From Levilactobacillus fuyuanensis (lineage in GTDB: Bacteria > Bacillota > Bacilli > Lactobacillales > Lactobacillaceae), in NCBI RefSeq assembly GCF_003946395.1, contig NZ_RHNZ01000004.1:124001-188000 (forward strand): a stretch of 64,000 nucleotides of DNA. Reading direction: 5' to 3'. Numbering within the stretch: position 1 is the stretch's first letter; every line of letters starts with the position of its first letter. The translations under genes and the position numbers were made by a program. Shown piece after piece: positions 15,817 through 25,734 of the stretch. The notes under the pieces are model-generated. The model searched no databases. It saw nothing but the letters and a program-made list of their open reading frames with translations, and was not told the origin of the DNA.

Positions 15817-16716
15817 ATGCATATCAGAAGAACAATTGTGTTAGCGATTATGTTAACAATTATTTCAGGTGGGGAACTTACGGCAATAGCAGCTACCAAA
15901 ACGGTTAGCAAGTTCTCCCATGTAAAAGTTTCTAAACACACTGTATCTGGCAAAACAACAAAGTATGCTCGCGTAAAGCTTACTAATTTGAAGCATGGTG
16001 AAAAGGCTAGTACCAAAACTGATAAACATGGAAAGTTTGTACTGAAGGTCAAAAAGAATAATTTAACCAAGCTGAAGTTTAAGCTCAAAGCAACTAAGAA
16101 GGGATATAAAATGCGGGCCTATACGCATCCATTCAAGCATAGCTCTCAACCAATTGGTAATGGCGGTATCACAGAATCAAGTAATCAAAGCCCAGTAGCT
16201 GTCCCCAAAAAACAAAACAGTTCAACAGTAGCGACACATCTTAGTTCTAATTCACAGTCGGCTACGACAAGTACGCAGGACAAAACTAAACAAGTCAAAG
16301 AACTACGTGTTGAAATAGAAAATGCTATTCAGAATTACATAATCTTAAAGCAGAAACTCAAGCCGCAAATCGATAATTATAATTCACTTTTCTCTGAACG
16401 TAGCAAGCTTAACAACAATTTAGCCATAGCCAGAAATCGATTACTTTCAGCAAAAGAGTCTCTCACAACGTCAGATGTATCCAGTACAACTGACATTCAA
16501 GCTGCGAATCAAAAAGTTTCTGTAGCACAAGCTACGTTTGATAAAGCGTACAGTGATTACTATGGCTATATGGATAAATGTTCTAATCAATTTATTGAAG
16601 GGGCGCGCGCACACAATCAGCTTAGTGCAGCTGAACAAAAAGTGACAGATCTCGGGAATGAGTTAGAAAAGCTTGAACCTGGTATGCCAAATGAAGGTAC
16701 GTTAGATTTCGAGTAG
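15817..16716 (+). CDS. secreted protein with Ig-like domain and coiled coil, unknown function
   Basis: 299 residues. Signal peptide (about 1-26, ending AIA|A). Residues about 27-105 are Lys-rich beta-strand sequence resembling the Ig-like repeats of Firmicute surface proteins (VSGKTTKYARVKLTN, then DKHGKFVLKVKK). A Ser/Thr/Gln linker follows, then from about 165 a long heptad-like helix rich in Lys, Glu, Leu and Asn (coiled coil). No LPxTG or wall-binding motif is seen. The gene is more AT-rich than its neighbours and isolated, suggesting acquisition. Ribosome site AAGGGG. Confidence 0.7.
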   Translation: MHIRRTIVLAIMLTIISGGELTAIAATKTVSKFSHVKVSKHTVSGKTTKYARVKLTNLKHGEKASTKTDKHGKFVLKVKKNNLTKLKFKLKATKKGYKMRAYTHPFKHSSQPIGNGGITESSNQSPVAVPKKQNSSTVATHLSSNSQSATTSTQDKTKQVKELRVEIENAIQNYIILKQKLKPQIDNYNSLFSERSKLNNNLAIARNRLLSAKESLTTSDVSSTTDIQAANQKVSVAQATFDKAYSDYYGYMDKCSNQFIEGARAHNQLSAAEQKVTDLGNELEKLEPGMPNEGTLDFE

Positions 16717-16958
16717 TATAGGAGAAATAAACTCGTCACAGATTTCTGACTAATAGAAGTGGTAGGTGACATTAATCTTGCAAGAGGGGTTGCTTCCTGA
16801 TGACCAATACCTAGTGAGCTGTCAGGCTAACTGCTTTGATCTTCATGTTAACCTCATGAGCTTTTGCAGTCTTGTCTTTGAGGCTGACTTGATTGCACGG
16901 CGTTGATATCATACTGGTCTGTTGCGACTTTATTTAATCTTAAAAGCTAACAAATTAA

Positions 16959-17003
16959 AAAACGTTCTGCAGATTTCTCTTAGGGAGGTCTGCAGAACGT
17001 TTT
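16959..17003. terminator. intrinsic terminator of pepI
   Basis: AAAACGTTCTGCAGA pairs perfectly with TCTGCAGAACGTTTT; on the minus strand it is followed by a T-rich stretch. The rest of 16717-16958 shows no gene. Confidence 0.8.
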
Positions 17004-17013
17004 AGATTAAAGA

Positions 17014-17925
17014 TTAAGCGTTAAAGTTGTCGTTTTCCACATCGCGGATAAACGTTGCCAAGTGGTCGTAGTAGACCGGTGCGTTATCGATCATGTGGTG
17101 GTGACCACCCTCAGGCGTCGTGACGAAGCGAGAGTGGGGGATGAGTTCAGCCATCTTCTTACCGGTGGCAATTGGCATGGTTTCATGTTCACCGAAAGTC
17201 AACAGGGTTGGCACCTTGATTTCCTTCAAATGGTCACGGAAGTTCCATTCCTTCAGCTTGCCCTTGATGACAAATTCGTTGTCACCTTGGAAGGCACCGT
17301 AAACGTCGGTTGCCATCGTGCTGATCAAGTGGGAGATAGCGGCGGGCTTCTTACGGTCCACGTAGCCATCATTCAAGATGTCCACGTAACTTTGGTACTT
17401 AGGATCGTCGTAGTTACCGTCGGCTTCGACCTGCTTCATGTAAGCAACTTGGTCGGCAGATAAGACCGTTTCCCGGATATGGTTAATGCTTTCAACGTAT
17501 TCATCGATGTTATCAACCATGGAGGAAATGATGGCACCCTTTAAGTGTTGACCATACTTAGCAGCGTACATTTGAACTAATGCGCCACCCCATGATTGGC
17601 CAATCAAATAAAATTTGTCGATGCCTAATTTTTGCCGAACTTCTTCGACTTCATCCAGGAAGTAGTCGTAAGTCAGGTACTTCTTGGCCGTCTCAGGGTC
17701 GCTATAGTCGGGTTGATCAGAATACCAAGAGCCAAGTTGGTCGTACATGTGGACCTGAACGTTCAGGCCTTGTGCGGCGAGTTGCTTGGCAGTGTCTTCC
17801 CAGTATTCGTGGTTACCACCGGGGCCACCGTGAAGGGCGAGCAGGTGAATGTCACCAGTTCCTTGGGTGTTGGTCCAGAGGTGGTAGCCGTTGTCTAAGG
17901 TAATGATCGTAGTGCCTTGTTTCAT
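17014..17925 (-). CDS. pepI: proline iminopeptidase-type alpha/beta hydrolase (family S33)
   Basis: 303 residues from the ATG at 17925, which has GGGGGAA 8 nt upstream. A longer in-frame reading to 18036 would run into a structured repeat and is rejected. Family S33 marks: oxyanion-hole HGGPGG (32-37), DQLGS (62-66), nucleophile elbow GQSWGG (Ser111) and EGGHHH near the C terminus for the catalytic His. The enzyme removes N-terminal proline from peptides in the cytosol, complementing PepX and Opp uptake. Related aminopeptidases in S33 share these motifs, so exact specificity is inferred. Confidence 0.87.
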   Translation of the reverse strand: MKQGTTIITLDNGYHLWTNTQGTGDIHLLALHGGPGGNHEYWEDTAKQLAAQGLNVQVHMYDQLGSWYSDQPDYSDPETAKKYLTYDYFLDEVEEVRQKLGIDKFYLIGQSWGGALVQMYAAKYGQHLKGAIISSMVDNIDEYVESINHIRETVLSADQVAYMKQVEADGNYDDPKYQSYVDILNDGYVDRKKPAAISHLISTMATDVYGAFQGDNEFVIKGKLKEWNFRDHLKEIKVPTLLTFGEHETMPIATGKKMAELIPHSRFVTTPEGGHHHMIDNAPVYYDHLATFIRDVENDNFNA

Positions 17926-17981
17926 GAGTAATTCCCCCGTTTCTAATGAGTTATCCGTCGTGCTGGTCAACGTGTTGAACT

Positions 17982-18165
17982 GCCTTCGGACCGGTGAAAA
18001 TGAACCGTGTCGCTGAGGGCGGGCGCCGAAAGCCAAAGAGCGGTCTTTCGGCTTGGCTTTAAGCCTCTAAGAAGCAAGTCTCAAAGCCACCGATGCTCTA
18101 ACCGGCAAATTCAGCCGGCAAGAGCATCCCCACAGCTGAGTCCATTTTCACCGGCCCTACGGCTA
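17982..18165 (+). repeat. structured intergenic element, class B, copy 4
   Basis: Closing stem CCGGTGAAAATG/CATTTTCACCGG; hairpin I with the family loop AGCCAAAGAGCGGTCT; hairpin III GATGCTCT..AGAGCATC. It lies 56 bp upstream of pepI, pointing away from it and towards copy 5. Confidence 0.8.
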
Positions 18166-18389
18166 GTTACGTGTAGACCACTACTAGCTGTGGTCAGTTA
18201 ATCATAGCTTAACCAGCACCGAACAGATATGTTAATTAATAGTTTATCACTGTACATGTAAATTCGAAACCAAAGATAATTGACTTGTCTCAGAGAGCAA
18301 GTGGTGAATTCGCGATTAACTTTGACTGGTTTGGTGGTACACAAGATAGAGGCCCAGCCAGTTCAGAAGTAAATATTCGGTTAGCCGTG

Positions 18390-18570
18390 AGCCGGAGAGG
18401 GCTAGGGGAATACGCAGTGACAAGCTAGTTTGGTGAGGTTCTTTCTCACCTTACTAGCTGGGACGGTATGAAGACTCGTGGTTTTGACGAGGCTTCGTAC
18501 CGCCGTCAGAGACCGTACTTTGGCTCTGACGGTTGCCCCACAGCGTAGCCTCCTGGCCATCGCAGGCGGT
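18390..18570 (-). repeat. structured intergenic element, class A variant, copy 5
   Basis: Divergent copy: hairpin III AGCTAG..CTAGCT, hairpin II GGTATGAAG..CTTCGTACC, hairpin I CCGTCAGAG..CTCTGACGG with the family loop (minus strand AGCCAAAGTACGGTCT). It begins 21 bp after the pepX stop in pepX sense. The 224 bp between copies 4 and 5 hold no gene. Confidence 0.75.
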
Positions 18571-18591
18571 AAGGCGATGCATACACAACAG

Positions 18592-21030
18592 TTACTTCTC
18601 AACGAAGGGGACGATTAAGGAAGAAGCGCCCAATTGGATCGAGTACTGCAAGTCCTGATTCCCCCGGACGGTCATGCCGAAGTCGGTCGCATAGATGACC
18701 AGCCCCAGTTGGTGTCCTGCCAACAACCGGTAGTGGGTTGGCTGTAAGGTCACGGATAAATCGTAGAACTGGTTTGGTTTCAACTCGTCCACGTGGTAGG
18801 CGTTCGTTCGGTTTTGCAGGTTGCGGTGGCCCTTCGTGATCATCTTCCATGGCGTTGATTTAGTCGTCTGGAATTCACGCAGGCTATCCTCACGCCAACG
18901 GTAGCCTTCATCGAGGCTGACCCGTAGCGGTGTCGGACTCACGCCGAGGCGTTTAGCATCCCCGTAATCGACAATCTGGAAGCTTAACATCCCGACTGGT
19001 TGGTTAACGGCGACTTGGAGCTTCACGGTTGGCTTGCCATCCAAGACCAGGTCGTCCTTTAAGACGGCGGACTTGAAGATCAAACGGTGACCGAACATGT
19101 CATTGTGCTTATCGCCGAGGAGGTCTTTTTGCCAAGCATCGATATCCTTGGTGTAACCCTGATACTGGGCAACAGGGAGTTGATCGTTGAAGCTGGTGGC
19201 AAATTCCATCGGTTCATGGGTTGCTTCATCGACCAGCTCGTCATGTTGAAGGTTGAAGACCCGAGTTGGGTTACTTGGGGCATCCCAGTCGTCCGTGGCG
19301 TGCCAAGTTTCTGGGGTAACGTTGTCTTGGATAATCACGTTTGGCAACAGTGTTTCCGCCTGGTTGTCGACGCCAAGGAGCTCGTGGGTCAACCAGAGAT
19401 TGACGATGTCCGTGTAGTCGATGGACCGGAAGGCATTGATGTAAATGTGTTGGCCTTGGTGAAGGATCAGCTTCTTCGTGACGGGCAAATCGCGAACGGC
19501 ATTCCACAGATTGTTGACGTTGCGTGGCTTGACGTTCCAGTCATTTAGCCCGTGGACGAGCAGGAGATCCGCCTTGATATTCTTGACGTTCTTCAGATAG
19601 TTGCGGGCGTCCCAGTAAGTACTGTAATTCCCGGTCTTGCGATCCTGACCGTGGGTAATGGCAGCAAGGTCGGCTTGCCACTTGGCTTGAATCCGGTGGT
19701 AGTCGCCGGCCTTGAGCTGCCGGCTAAAGGTTTCTTCGGCCAGAACGTCGGTGTCCTCACCAGGGAAGCCGCCGGGCGCGATGACCAGACCGCCGTCACG
19801 GTAGTAGTCGTACCAGTTGGAAATAGCCGCTTCGGAAATAACTGTTTTGAGGCCTTCGACACCGGTGGTTGCGGCGGCCGTGGCCAACGTACCCAGGTAG
19901 GAACGGCCGGTCATGGCAACGGCGTGATTGCTCCACCAAGCGGGGATGGCTTGGGTAGCGGCACGGCTGGTGAAGGCGGTGCGATTCCCAGCCAGCCATT
20001 CGATGATGGCGATGGTCGAGGTCGTTTCCTCGGGGTCCCCGGTGGTACGGACACCATCAGAATCCAACGTCCCGATACCGGCGGCGTAAACGACCGCGAA
20101 GCCCCGTGCTAGGAAGTAATCGTTTAGCGTGTAGGATTGTTCGCGCGCAAAGGTTTCCTCGGCGGTCTTGGTAGTCGTCGTCACGGGCCGGGGGTCGGGA
20201 ATCGGCGTGGTGTCGGGTTGGGCAGTGACATCGGCTAACGTCAGGTCGTTGGGTTGCTTAGGTTCTAGGGGGACGTTGACGTTATGCATCATCTGGTCGC
20301 CAGCCTCGTCGTTAGTCCCTTGGTTGTAGGGACTTGCGGTGTAGAGGACGGGAACCTTGAGGCCAGTTTCCGTTTCGGCTGGTCGAATGACCTCGGCCTT
20401 CAGCAGGTCGCGGTGACCGTCGTGATCGGTATCTTGAGGACTTTCGACGTAAACCACCTCACGAATCAAGCGAGTCGTATCGAAAACGGCTTGGGACTTT
20501 CCGTTGAAGATCAGCGGCTTTTCCACGCTGGCATCGTGTACCAGTGGGGCAAAGTAACCATGCGTCGTCAAATGGTCGAGGAAGGTCTGCCCCGTCTTGG
20601 TGTGTGTCGTAAGCAGTATGTACCAGGCTTGCTTCAGTTCGGCGAGGGTAAAGTCATCGCCGGCATGGTCGGCAACGGGCAGTTGAATCTTAGCCATTGC
20701 GGCCAATGGATCGGCCAGTTTAAAGTCCAAGTCGGGCGTGAAGCCGAGGCGTTGCAGGGCTAGGTTGTAGAAGCCAGTAACCGAGACCGTCTCGTGCTGG
20801 GTCAAGAAGGCCAGCCCATCGAGATCTGGTGTTGCCATTAAGTTACTGAGCTGCTGGTCGACCACGCTAGCCGTGGTATATTCTGGCCAACTCTTATCGT
20901 AGAAATCCCGTAGTAAGGCACTAGGACTGGTCATCTGTTGATTAGCAGCGGTTAAGAAGTGAATCTTTTCCAGCTCGCGCAGGGTATCGGCCGGCTGCGT
21001 GGGACGAATAGCAAATTGTTGATTACGCAA
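18592..21030 (-). CDS. pepX: X-prolyl dipeptidyl aminopeptidase
   Basis: About 812 residues, the usual length of lactobacillar PepX (family S15), a cytosolic homodimeric serine peptidase that releases X-Pro dipeptides. An N-terminal helical domain (about 1-150) precedes the catalytic domain with GRSYLGT (nucleophile near residue 378), HGLNDWNV (Asp) and LHQGQH (His), then a C-terminal beta domain. Start: a TTG at 21030 with AGGAAGG 8 nt upstream fits best; a GTG at 21039 directly abuts the ribosome site. The gene is monocistronic, flanked on both sides by structured elements. Confidence 0.93.
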   Translation of the reverse strand: MRNQQFAIRPTQPADTLRELEKIHFLTAANQQMTSPSALLRDFYDKSWPEYTTASVVDQQLSNLMATPDLDGLAFLTQHETVSVTGFYNLALQRLGFTPDLDFKLADPLAAMAKIQLPVADHAGDDFTLAELKQAWYILLTTHTKTGQTFLDHLTTHGYFAPLVHDASVEKPLIFNGKSQAVFDTTRLIREVVYVESPQDTDHDGHRDLLKAEVIRPAETETGLKVPVLYTASPYNQGTNDEAGDQMMHNVNVPLEPKQPNDLTLADVTAQPDTTPIPDPRPVTTTTKTAEETFAREQSYTLNDYFLARGFAVVYAAGIGTLDSDGVRTTGDPEETTSTIAIIEWLAGNRTAFTSRAATQAIPAWWSNHAVAMTGRSYLGTLATAAATTGVEGLKTVISEAAISNWYDYYRDGGLVIAPGGFPGEDTDVLAEETFSRQLKAGDYHRIQAKWQADLAAITHGQDRKTGNYSTYWDARNYLKNVKNIKADLLLVHGLNDWNVKPRNVNNLWNAVRDLPVTKKLILHQGQHIYINAFRSIDYTDIVNLWLTHELLGVDNQAETLLPNVIIQDNVTPETWHATDDWDAPSNPTRVFNLQHDELVDEATHEPMEFATSFNDQLPVAQYQGYTKDIDAWQKDLLGDKHNDMFGHRLIFKSAVLKDDLVLDGKPTVKLQVAVNQPVGMLSFQIVDYGDAKRLGVSPTPLRVSLDEGYRWREDSLREFQTTKSTPWKMITKGHRNLQNRTNAYHVDELKPNQFYDLSVTLQPTHYRLLAGHQLGLVIYATDFGMTVRGNQDLQYSIQLGASSLIVPFVEK

Positions 21031-21103
21031 ATTGATCACCTTCCTGAATAAATTAAAGGGTCATGGTTTAAGCTTACTTAGCTGACGTGACGGGTTAAAA
21101 TTT

Positions 21104-21300
21104 GCCGCCTTCGCCTGCCAGAAATTCCGCCTGCCATGGGGACCGCCTGCAGCCTGAGAAGCGGGCTGCAGGCTCGGCTTGAAACTTCGCGAAGTACATG
21201 CGAAGTTTCAAACACGTCCCGCACTGTAAGGTCGGGAAGAATCAAACGCCCGTCCTAACACTGCCGTCACGGCTGGCTACATCCCTGGCCGCCTGTGGCT
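21104..21300 (+). repeat. structured intergenic element, class A, copy 6
   Basis: Hairpin I CCTGCAGCC..GGCTGCAGG with loop TGAGAAGC; hairpin II TTGAAACTTCGC..GCGAAGTTTCAA; hairpin III GGTCGGG..CCCGTCC. It lies 73 bp upstream of the pepX start, pointing away from it. Confidence 0.8.
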
Positions 21301-21491
21301 AAGCTGGTTTTTATCCGTAAACGTTAACTTTAAGATCAAGACAATCTGATTATAAAGCGATACGCGATAACTTTGTTCACTAGATAATCACAGTCAGCTA
21401 AGTAGGGTTTTGAAAAATGTAGAAGTAAAAAATAGAGAATGAAATACTCAAACAGCTGTCACTCGGCGAAATTCCTAAAAGAACCAGTGTA

Positions 21492-21668
21492 AGCCGTGAG
21501 GACGGTGTAAATCGGCTCAGCCGTGGGAATTCACTTAGCGGTTTACCGCTTAGAGAATTGGTGCTGGTGAAACTCGGTTCTTAGAGGTTCACCAGCAAGT
21601 TCGGAGACCGCTCTATGGCTCCGGACGTCCGCCCACCGCGGTCCCGGCCGATTTACACCGTCCGGTAA
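21492..21668 (-). repeat. structured intergenic element, class B, copy 7
   Basis: Closing stem GACGGTGTAAATCGGC with GCCGATTTACACCGTC, perfect over 16 bp. Hairpin III GAATTC..AGAGAATT; hairpin I (minus) GTCCGGAG..CTCCGAAC-type with loop CCATAGAGCGGT. It starts 18 bp after the APC permease stop in permease sense. The 191 bp between copies 6 and 7 hold no gene. Confidence 0.8.
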
Positions 21669-21686
21669 GGCGGCCGACAACACAAG

Positions 21687-23087
21687 TTATTTTGGCATTT
21701 CGTCGTTGAGGCGGCTGTGCCGGAGGCCGTAGGTGAAGTAGATCACCAGTCCCAGCGCAAACCAGATCGACGAAGCAATCCAAGTCTCAGCCGGCAGTTG
21801 AAGCATCATGCCAAAGCACAACAGACCAGAGACAATCGGCAATACTGGGTACCAAGGCACCTTGAAGCCAGAATTTTCTGGGAGCTCCTTGATGTGGCGC
21901 AGACGGATAATCCCAAAGGAAACGAAGAGAAAGGCCACCAACGTCCCGATGTTAACCAGGTTGGTCAGCTGGGCCAGGGGAACGAAGCCTCCCAGCAAGG
22001 CGATGACTACGGTGATAACGGCCAGACTATTCTTAGGTGTCCCGTTGGATTCGTCGATCTTGCCCAAGAATTTAGGCAACAGGCCATCGCGACCAATCGA
22101 GTAGATCAGCCGAGAAGAACTGTAGATCATGGTGACCATCATGGTAAACATTCCCGCCAGAGCTCCCAGCGAGATGATCCCGGACGTCCAGTTTTGGTGA
22201 ACCAGCGTGAGCGCAAAGGCAACGGGATCGGCCACGTTCAGCTTGGTGTAGTGAACCATCCCCGTGAGGACGACTGCGACCAACATGTAAAGAACTGAAG
22301 CCACGATCAATGTCCCAATGATCCCAATCGGCATATTCTTCTTGGGATTCTTCACTTCGGCAGCCGAGGCGGAGACCACGTCAAAGCCTAGGTAGGCGAA
22401 GAAAACGGTCGAGGCGCCTCGTAGAATCCCTTTACTCCCAAATGGCGCGAAGGGTTGCCAGTTGCTTGGCTTTACGTAAAACATCCCAACTAGGACGAAT
22501 AAAATAATGATGGCAATTTTGACGATGACGATGGCGTTGTTGATCCGCATCGACTCGCGCATGCCCCGGTTGAGTAGCCAACTGATCAGCAGGACGACGA
22601 GGATAGCCACAATGTTCCCGTACGTGCCGTGTGCGGGATCGTAAGGCCCTGTGACGGCTGTGGGGAGGGACAGGTGGAAACCGGCTAGGAACGAGTTAAA
22701 ATAGGCCCCAAAGGAATTGGCCACGGCGGCGACCGCCAAGACGTATTCCAAGATCAAGGCCCACCCGAGGACCCAGCCGATGATTTCGCCAAACACCAGG
22801 TTACCGTAAGAGTAGGCGGACCCAGCAACTGGCAAAACGGAGGCGAATTCGGCGTAGCACATGGCCGCTGTCGAACAGACAATGGCCGCTAACAGGAAGG
22901 ATAAAACGATGCCGGGCCCGCTATACTGCGCGGCGATGGTTCCGGGGAGGATAAAGATCCCAGTTCCAATAACGGCACCGATGCCCAGTGACATCAGATC
23001 TTTTGCCGACATGGTCTTGGCAAAGTGCTGGTCACTTTTTAAATAATTATCTAAGCGTTCGCGGCGGAATATTCGCGAAATACCCAT
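21687..23087 (-). CDS. APC-superfamily amino acid permease (cationic amino acid transporter-like)
   Basis: 466 residues, twelve hydrophobic segments. The first carries the APC signature GIGAVIGTGIFILPG (about 36-50), the helix-1 break that binds the amino-acid backbone; GFDVVSASAAEVKNP (about 234-248) is the conserved helix 6 to 7 region of the YfnA/CAT branch. Likely a proton-coupled amino-acid importer or exchanger in the cytoplasmic membrane; the substrate is unclear. Strong AAGGAGG ribosome site and its own promoter at 23122-23151. Confidence 0.88.
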   Translation of the reverse strand: MGISRIFRRERLDNYLKSDQHFAKTMSAKDLMSLGIGAVIGTGIFILPGTIAAQYSGPGIVLSFLLAAIVCSTAAMCYAEFASVLPVAGSAYSYGNLVFGEIIGWVLGWALILEYVLAVAAVANSFGAYFNSFLAGFHLSLPTAVTGPYDPAHGTYGNIVAILVVLLISWLLNRGMRESMRINNAIVIVKIAIIILFVLVGMFYVKPSNWQPFAPFGSKGILRGASTVFFAYLGFDVVSASAAEVKNPKKNMPIGIIGTLIVASVLYMLVAVVLTGMVHYTKLNVADPVAFALTLVHQNWTSGIISLGALAGMFTMMVTMIYSSSRLIYSIGRDGLLPKFLGKIDESNGTPKNSLAVITVVIALLGGFVPLAQLTNLVNIGTLVAFLFVSFGIIRLRHIKELPENSGFKVPWYPVLPIVSGLLCFGMMLQLPAETWIASSIWFALGLVIYFTYGLRHSRLNDEMPK

Positions 23088-23121
23088 AAAAAGCCTCCTT
23101 AATAATGATGATATCTCGGAT

Positions 23122-23151
23122 AGTGTACCCTAGACTTAAATTAAAAGTCAA
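23122..23151 (-). promoter_or_regulatory. promoter of the APC permease gene
   Basis: On the minus strand TTGACT and TACACT are separated by 18 bp; predicted start near 23115, about 28 nt before the start codon. The region 23152-23573 beyond it shows no gene or repeat. Confidence 0.65.
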
Positions 23152-23573
23152 TGAGAGTTGGCAAGAGTTTTCCCAAAACTCGATTAAAAAATCCCCACAA
23201 CTTCGGTTTTCGATATAAAATAGAACAGATATGGTCACAACAGATTTGGTAAGGGCTAGCGATTAGGGAAACGAGTTGGAAACAAAATGAACGGTTGAAA
23301 GGCCGGAGCTGCGCCGTTTTGAGTGGATAGATCCACATGAATTCATTGGAATCCAGCGGCAGAAGCAGTCGTGAATCACGCGCAATGAGTCAGGTAAAAT
23401 AGTAATCATCTTTTTTTCTGACAAAATTCCCAAATCAAAGCCAGTTCGTGGTATGGTTAACTTTCATTTACATACGAATAAAGCTAGCTCTCAGCTAAAG
23501 CTGGTATAGCGAAACCAAGATACAGCGAATCTGAGGCCACTCTAATCAGAAATGTAAAGCACACCTGTGGCTG

Positions 23574-23770
23574 GTTAGCACCGTGTTAGCCGTAAGGGTG
23601 GGCAAAATGGACTCAGCCGTGGGAATTCTCTTGGCGGCTTGCCGCTTAGAGAATTGGTGCCCTTGAAACTCGATCCATAGAGGTTCAAGGGCAAGTCTGG
23701 AGACCGTTCTTTGGCTCCAGACGTCCGCCCACCGCGTCCCGGTCCATTTTGCTCACCCGGCAAGGCGATG
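23574..23770 (-). repeat. structured intergenic element, class B, copy 8
   Basis: Closing stem GGGTGGGCAAAATGGAC with GTCCATTTTGCTCACCC (one mismatch; the last arm is read from 23740 to 23760). Hairpin III GAATTCTCTTGGCGG..CCGCTTAGAGAATT; hairpin II GCCCTTGAAACTC..GAGGTTCAAGGGC; hairpin I GTCTGGAG..CTCCAGAC. It ends 60 bp before the NUDIX start codon and points away from it. Confidence 0.8.
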
Positions 23771-23830
23771 CAAAGGGCCTAACCAGCCACCAAATGGTTG
23801 TGAAGAAGTGAAAGAGGAGGCAATTTCATC

Positions 23831-24256
23831 ATGATTACCGAAAATGCAAGTGGCGCCGTCGTATATCGTCTCGTCGACGACCAACCACAATACTTATTGT
23901 TAAAGAGTGCCACCAGCAACTTCTGGGGATTCCCCAAGGGTCACGTGGAAGGCAACGAGACCGACATTGAAACGGCCGTTCGTGAGATTCGCGAGGAAAC
24001 TAGCTTGAATGTGACGGTCGACCCTACGTTCCACGCCGACTTGGATTACGACATGAAGAACGGGCACCACAAGCATGTGGTACTTTACACGTCACAAGTG
24101 CCAGCTGACGTCACGATTCATCGGCAAGTTGAAGAGATCAGTGAATTCGGCTGGTTTGACTTTGCGACAGCTCATGAACGCCTGAGTTACCCGAACCTGC
24201 AGGACTTAATGACGCAGGCCAACGCCTTCTTAACGGGGGATCGGCATGTCAAATAA
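23831..24256 (+). CDS. NUDIX hydrolase, bis(5'-nucleosyl)-tetraphosphatase type
   Basis: 141 residues. The complete Nudix box runs from Gly37 (GHVEGNETDIETAVREIREE and then TSLN), with REIREE as the metal site. The N-terminal SGAVVYR and WGFPKGH are typical of the Ap4A hydrolase branch, which degrades dinucleoside polyphosphates. AGAGGAGG precedes the ATG. The 3' end overlaps the next gene by 11 bp. The 60 bp between copy 8 of the structured element and the start have no -10 box, so the promoter probably lies beyond that element. Confidence 0.88.
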   Translation: MITENASGAVVYRLVDDQPQYLLLKSATSNFWGFPKGHVEGNETDIETAVREIREETSLNVTVDPTFHADLDYDMKNGHHKHVVLYTSQVPADVTIHRQVEEISEFGWFDFATAHERLSYPNLQDLMTQANAFLTGDRHVK

Positions 24257-24806
24257 AGTATTGGTCATCACCGGGGCGACTGGAACTGGCAAGACCACCG
24301 TTCAGGATTACCTGGTCGATGAGTATCCCGTGACTAAGGTGATTACGCACACGACCCGGCCGCCACGTCAGGGTGAAGTCAATGGTCGCGATTACTATTT
24401 CGAGACCGACGAGAGCTTTCCCAAGAATCATTACCTGGAGTCCGTCTTTTATTCGGGCTACCACTATGGGTCTTCTCGTGAAGGCTTAAAGGCGGGCTTC
24501 GAGCGGGCACCTTTTGTGGCCATCGTTTTGGACAGTAAGGGCGCTATTACTTATGCGCAGGAGCTGGGAGACGAGGCCGTTGTGATCTTTCTGACGGTCA
24601 GTCAACCGGACGAGTTGCTCACGCGGGTGACACAGCGCGGGGACGACCGGACCATGCTCAAGCAGCGGTTCGCGAGTCCCGAGTATCGCCGTGACCTGAC
24701 CATGCCACTAGCATTGCGGGGGAAGGCGATTCAGCTGAATAATGATAACTGGCAACAGACCCAGATTAAGCTAGATCACCTGATGAAACGCTTACAGGCA
24801 GAATAA
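24246..24806 (+). CDS. guanylate kinase-like protein
   Basis: 186 residues, P-loop GATGTGKTT (10-18) followed by HTTRPPRQGEVNGRDYYF (about 35-52), the GMP-binding motif of guanylate kinases (T-R-P-x-R-x-G-E-x-G-x-D-Y). Length and motifs fit a guanylate kinase domain converting GMP to GDP, but lactobacilli usually carry a housekeeping gmk next to rpoZ, so this may be a second, specialised copy. It overlaps the NUDIX gene by 11 bp, which implies translational coupling and a shared role in nucleotide metabolism. Confidence 0.8.
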   Translation: MSNKVLVITGATGTGKTTVQDYLVDEYPVTKVITHTTRPPRQGEVNGRDYYFETDESFPKNHYLESVFYSGYHYGSSREGLKAGFERAPFVAIVLDSKGAITYAQELGDEAVVIFLTVSQPDELLTRVTQRGDDRTMLKQRFASPEYRRDLTMPLALRGKAIQLNNDNWQQTQIKLDHLMKRLQAE

Positions 24807-24890
24807 GCGTCGTCTTGGTTGAGTTTCGTTTGAAAATGTGCGAAACTTACTAGGAATTCGGACTAAATTTTTAAGAGGAGGCCGCCCATC

Positions 24891-25358
24891 ATGGCAGATA
24901 CGTTGAACGCCGCTGTGGCGATTTTAAGAAAGAATAAATTCAAGTTAACCAAGCAGCGTCACGCGTTGTTGGAGTTTTTATTGACCAATCAGGGTCATTA
25001 TACGGATGTGGTGACCGTTGACGCTTACATGCGGACCGAATTTCCGGGGATGAGTCACAACACCGTCTACCGGAACCTGAAGGAATTCGAAGAGGTTGGG
25101 ATCGTTGAACAGAACACGGAACAGGAACGCACGCGGGTGAAATACCAGTGTGACTTCCATCATCAACACCATCACCACTTCATTTGTCAGAACTGTGGCA
25201 AGGTCACCGAGCTGCAAATGTGCCCGATGGACTTCTTCACGGACCAACTACCGGGCTACGACATCACGGGCCACAGCTTTGAACTCTACGGTATCTGTGC
25301 GGAGTGCAAGGCGGCCGGCGTGGTTGCGGCACCCAAGAAGACGTTGGTCAATAACTAA
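24891..25358 (+). CDS. Fur-family metal-responsive regulator (PerR/Zur/Fur type)
   Basis: 155 residues. Winged helix about 10-80 with the recognition segment SHNTVYRNLKEFEEVGIV; the structural zinc site is Cys99-x2-Cys102 and Cys136-x2-Cys139; a His-rich patch (His90-His96) precedes the first pair and provides sensing ligands. The family controls iron, zinc or peroxide genes; which one cannot be read from these residues alone. GAGGAGG ribosome site. It may be co-transcribed with the two nucleotide genes 84 bp upstream. Confidence 0.9.
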   Translation: MADTLNAAVAILRKNKFKLTKQRHALLEFLLTNQGHYTDVVTVDAYMRTEFPGMSHNTVYRNLKEFEEVGIVEQNTEQERTRVKYQCDFHHQHHHHFICQNCGKVTELQMCPMDFFTDQLPGYDITGHSFELYGICAECKAAGVVAAPKKTLVNN

Positions 25359-25369
25359 GGTTAAAAGCT

Positions 25370-25566
25370 GGCGCTTGCGGCTGCCAGAGGTTTCGCCTGC
25401 TGTGGGGACCGCCTGCAGCCGAAAGACGGGCTTCCGGCTCGGTTTGAAGCCTCACAAAATTCTCGTGAGTCTTCAAACGCGTCCCGCTGTGTAAGGCCGG
25501 GGAGAATCAAACACCCGGACTAACGCAGCCGTCACGGCTGGCTACACCTCTGGCTGCCTCCAGCTG
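25370..25566 (+). repeat. structured intergenic element, class A, copy 9
   Basis: It starts 11 bp after the fur stop, in fur sense. Closing GGCTGCCAGAGG/CCTCTGGCTGCC; hairpin I loop GCCGAAAGACGGGC; hairpin II TTGAAGCCTCAC..GTGAGTCTTCAA; core TGTGGGGACC. Confidence 0.8.
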
Positions 25567-25734
25567 GGAGAACTTGTTAACCGTTAGTTGAATGATTAAC
25601 GGTCTGGTTCTCGCAAACTATGGACTATGACGAGTTAGATGATTCATAAGTGGTCATTTAATCAGTGAAGGTTGTCTTGTGTCAGTCGTAAGGAACACAG
25701 AAAAGACCGGATAGCCGGTTTTAAAATCCGTTTA

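Noticed and set aside
17926-18036. In-frame N-terminal extension of the proline iminopeptidase
   Set aside because: It runs into a class B structured element, has no ribosome site, and the family normally starts at the ATG at 17925.
23047-23338. Small minus-strand frames upstream of the APC permease
   Set aside because: No ribosome sites and they cross the permease promoter; treated as non-coding.
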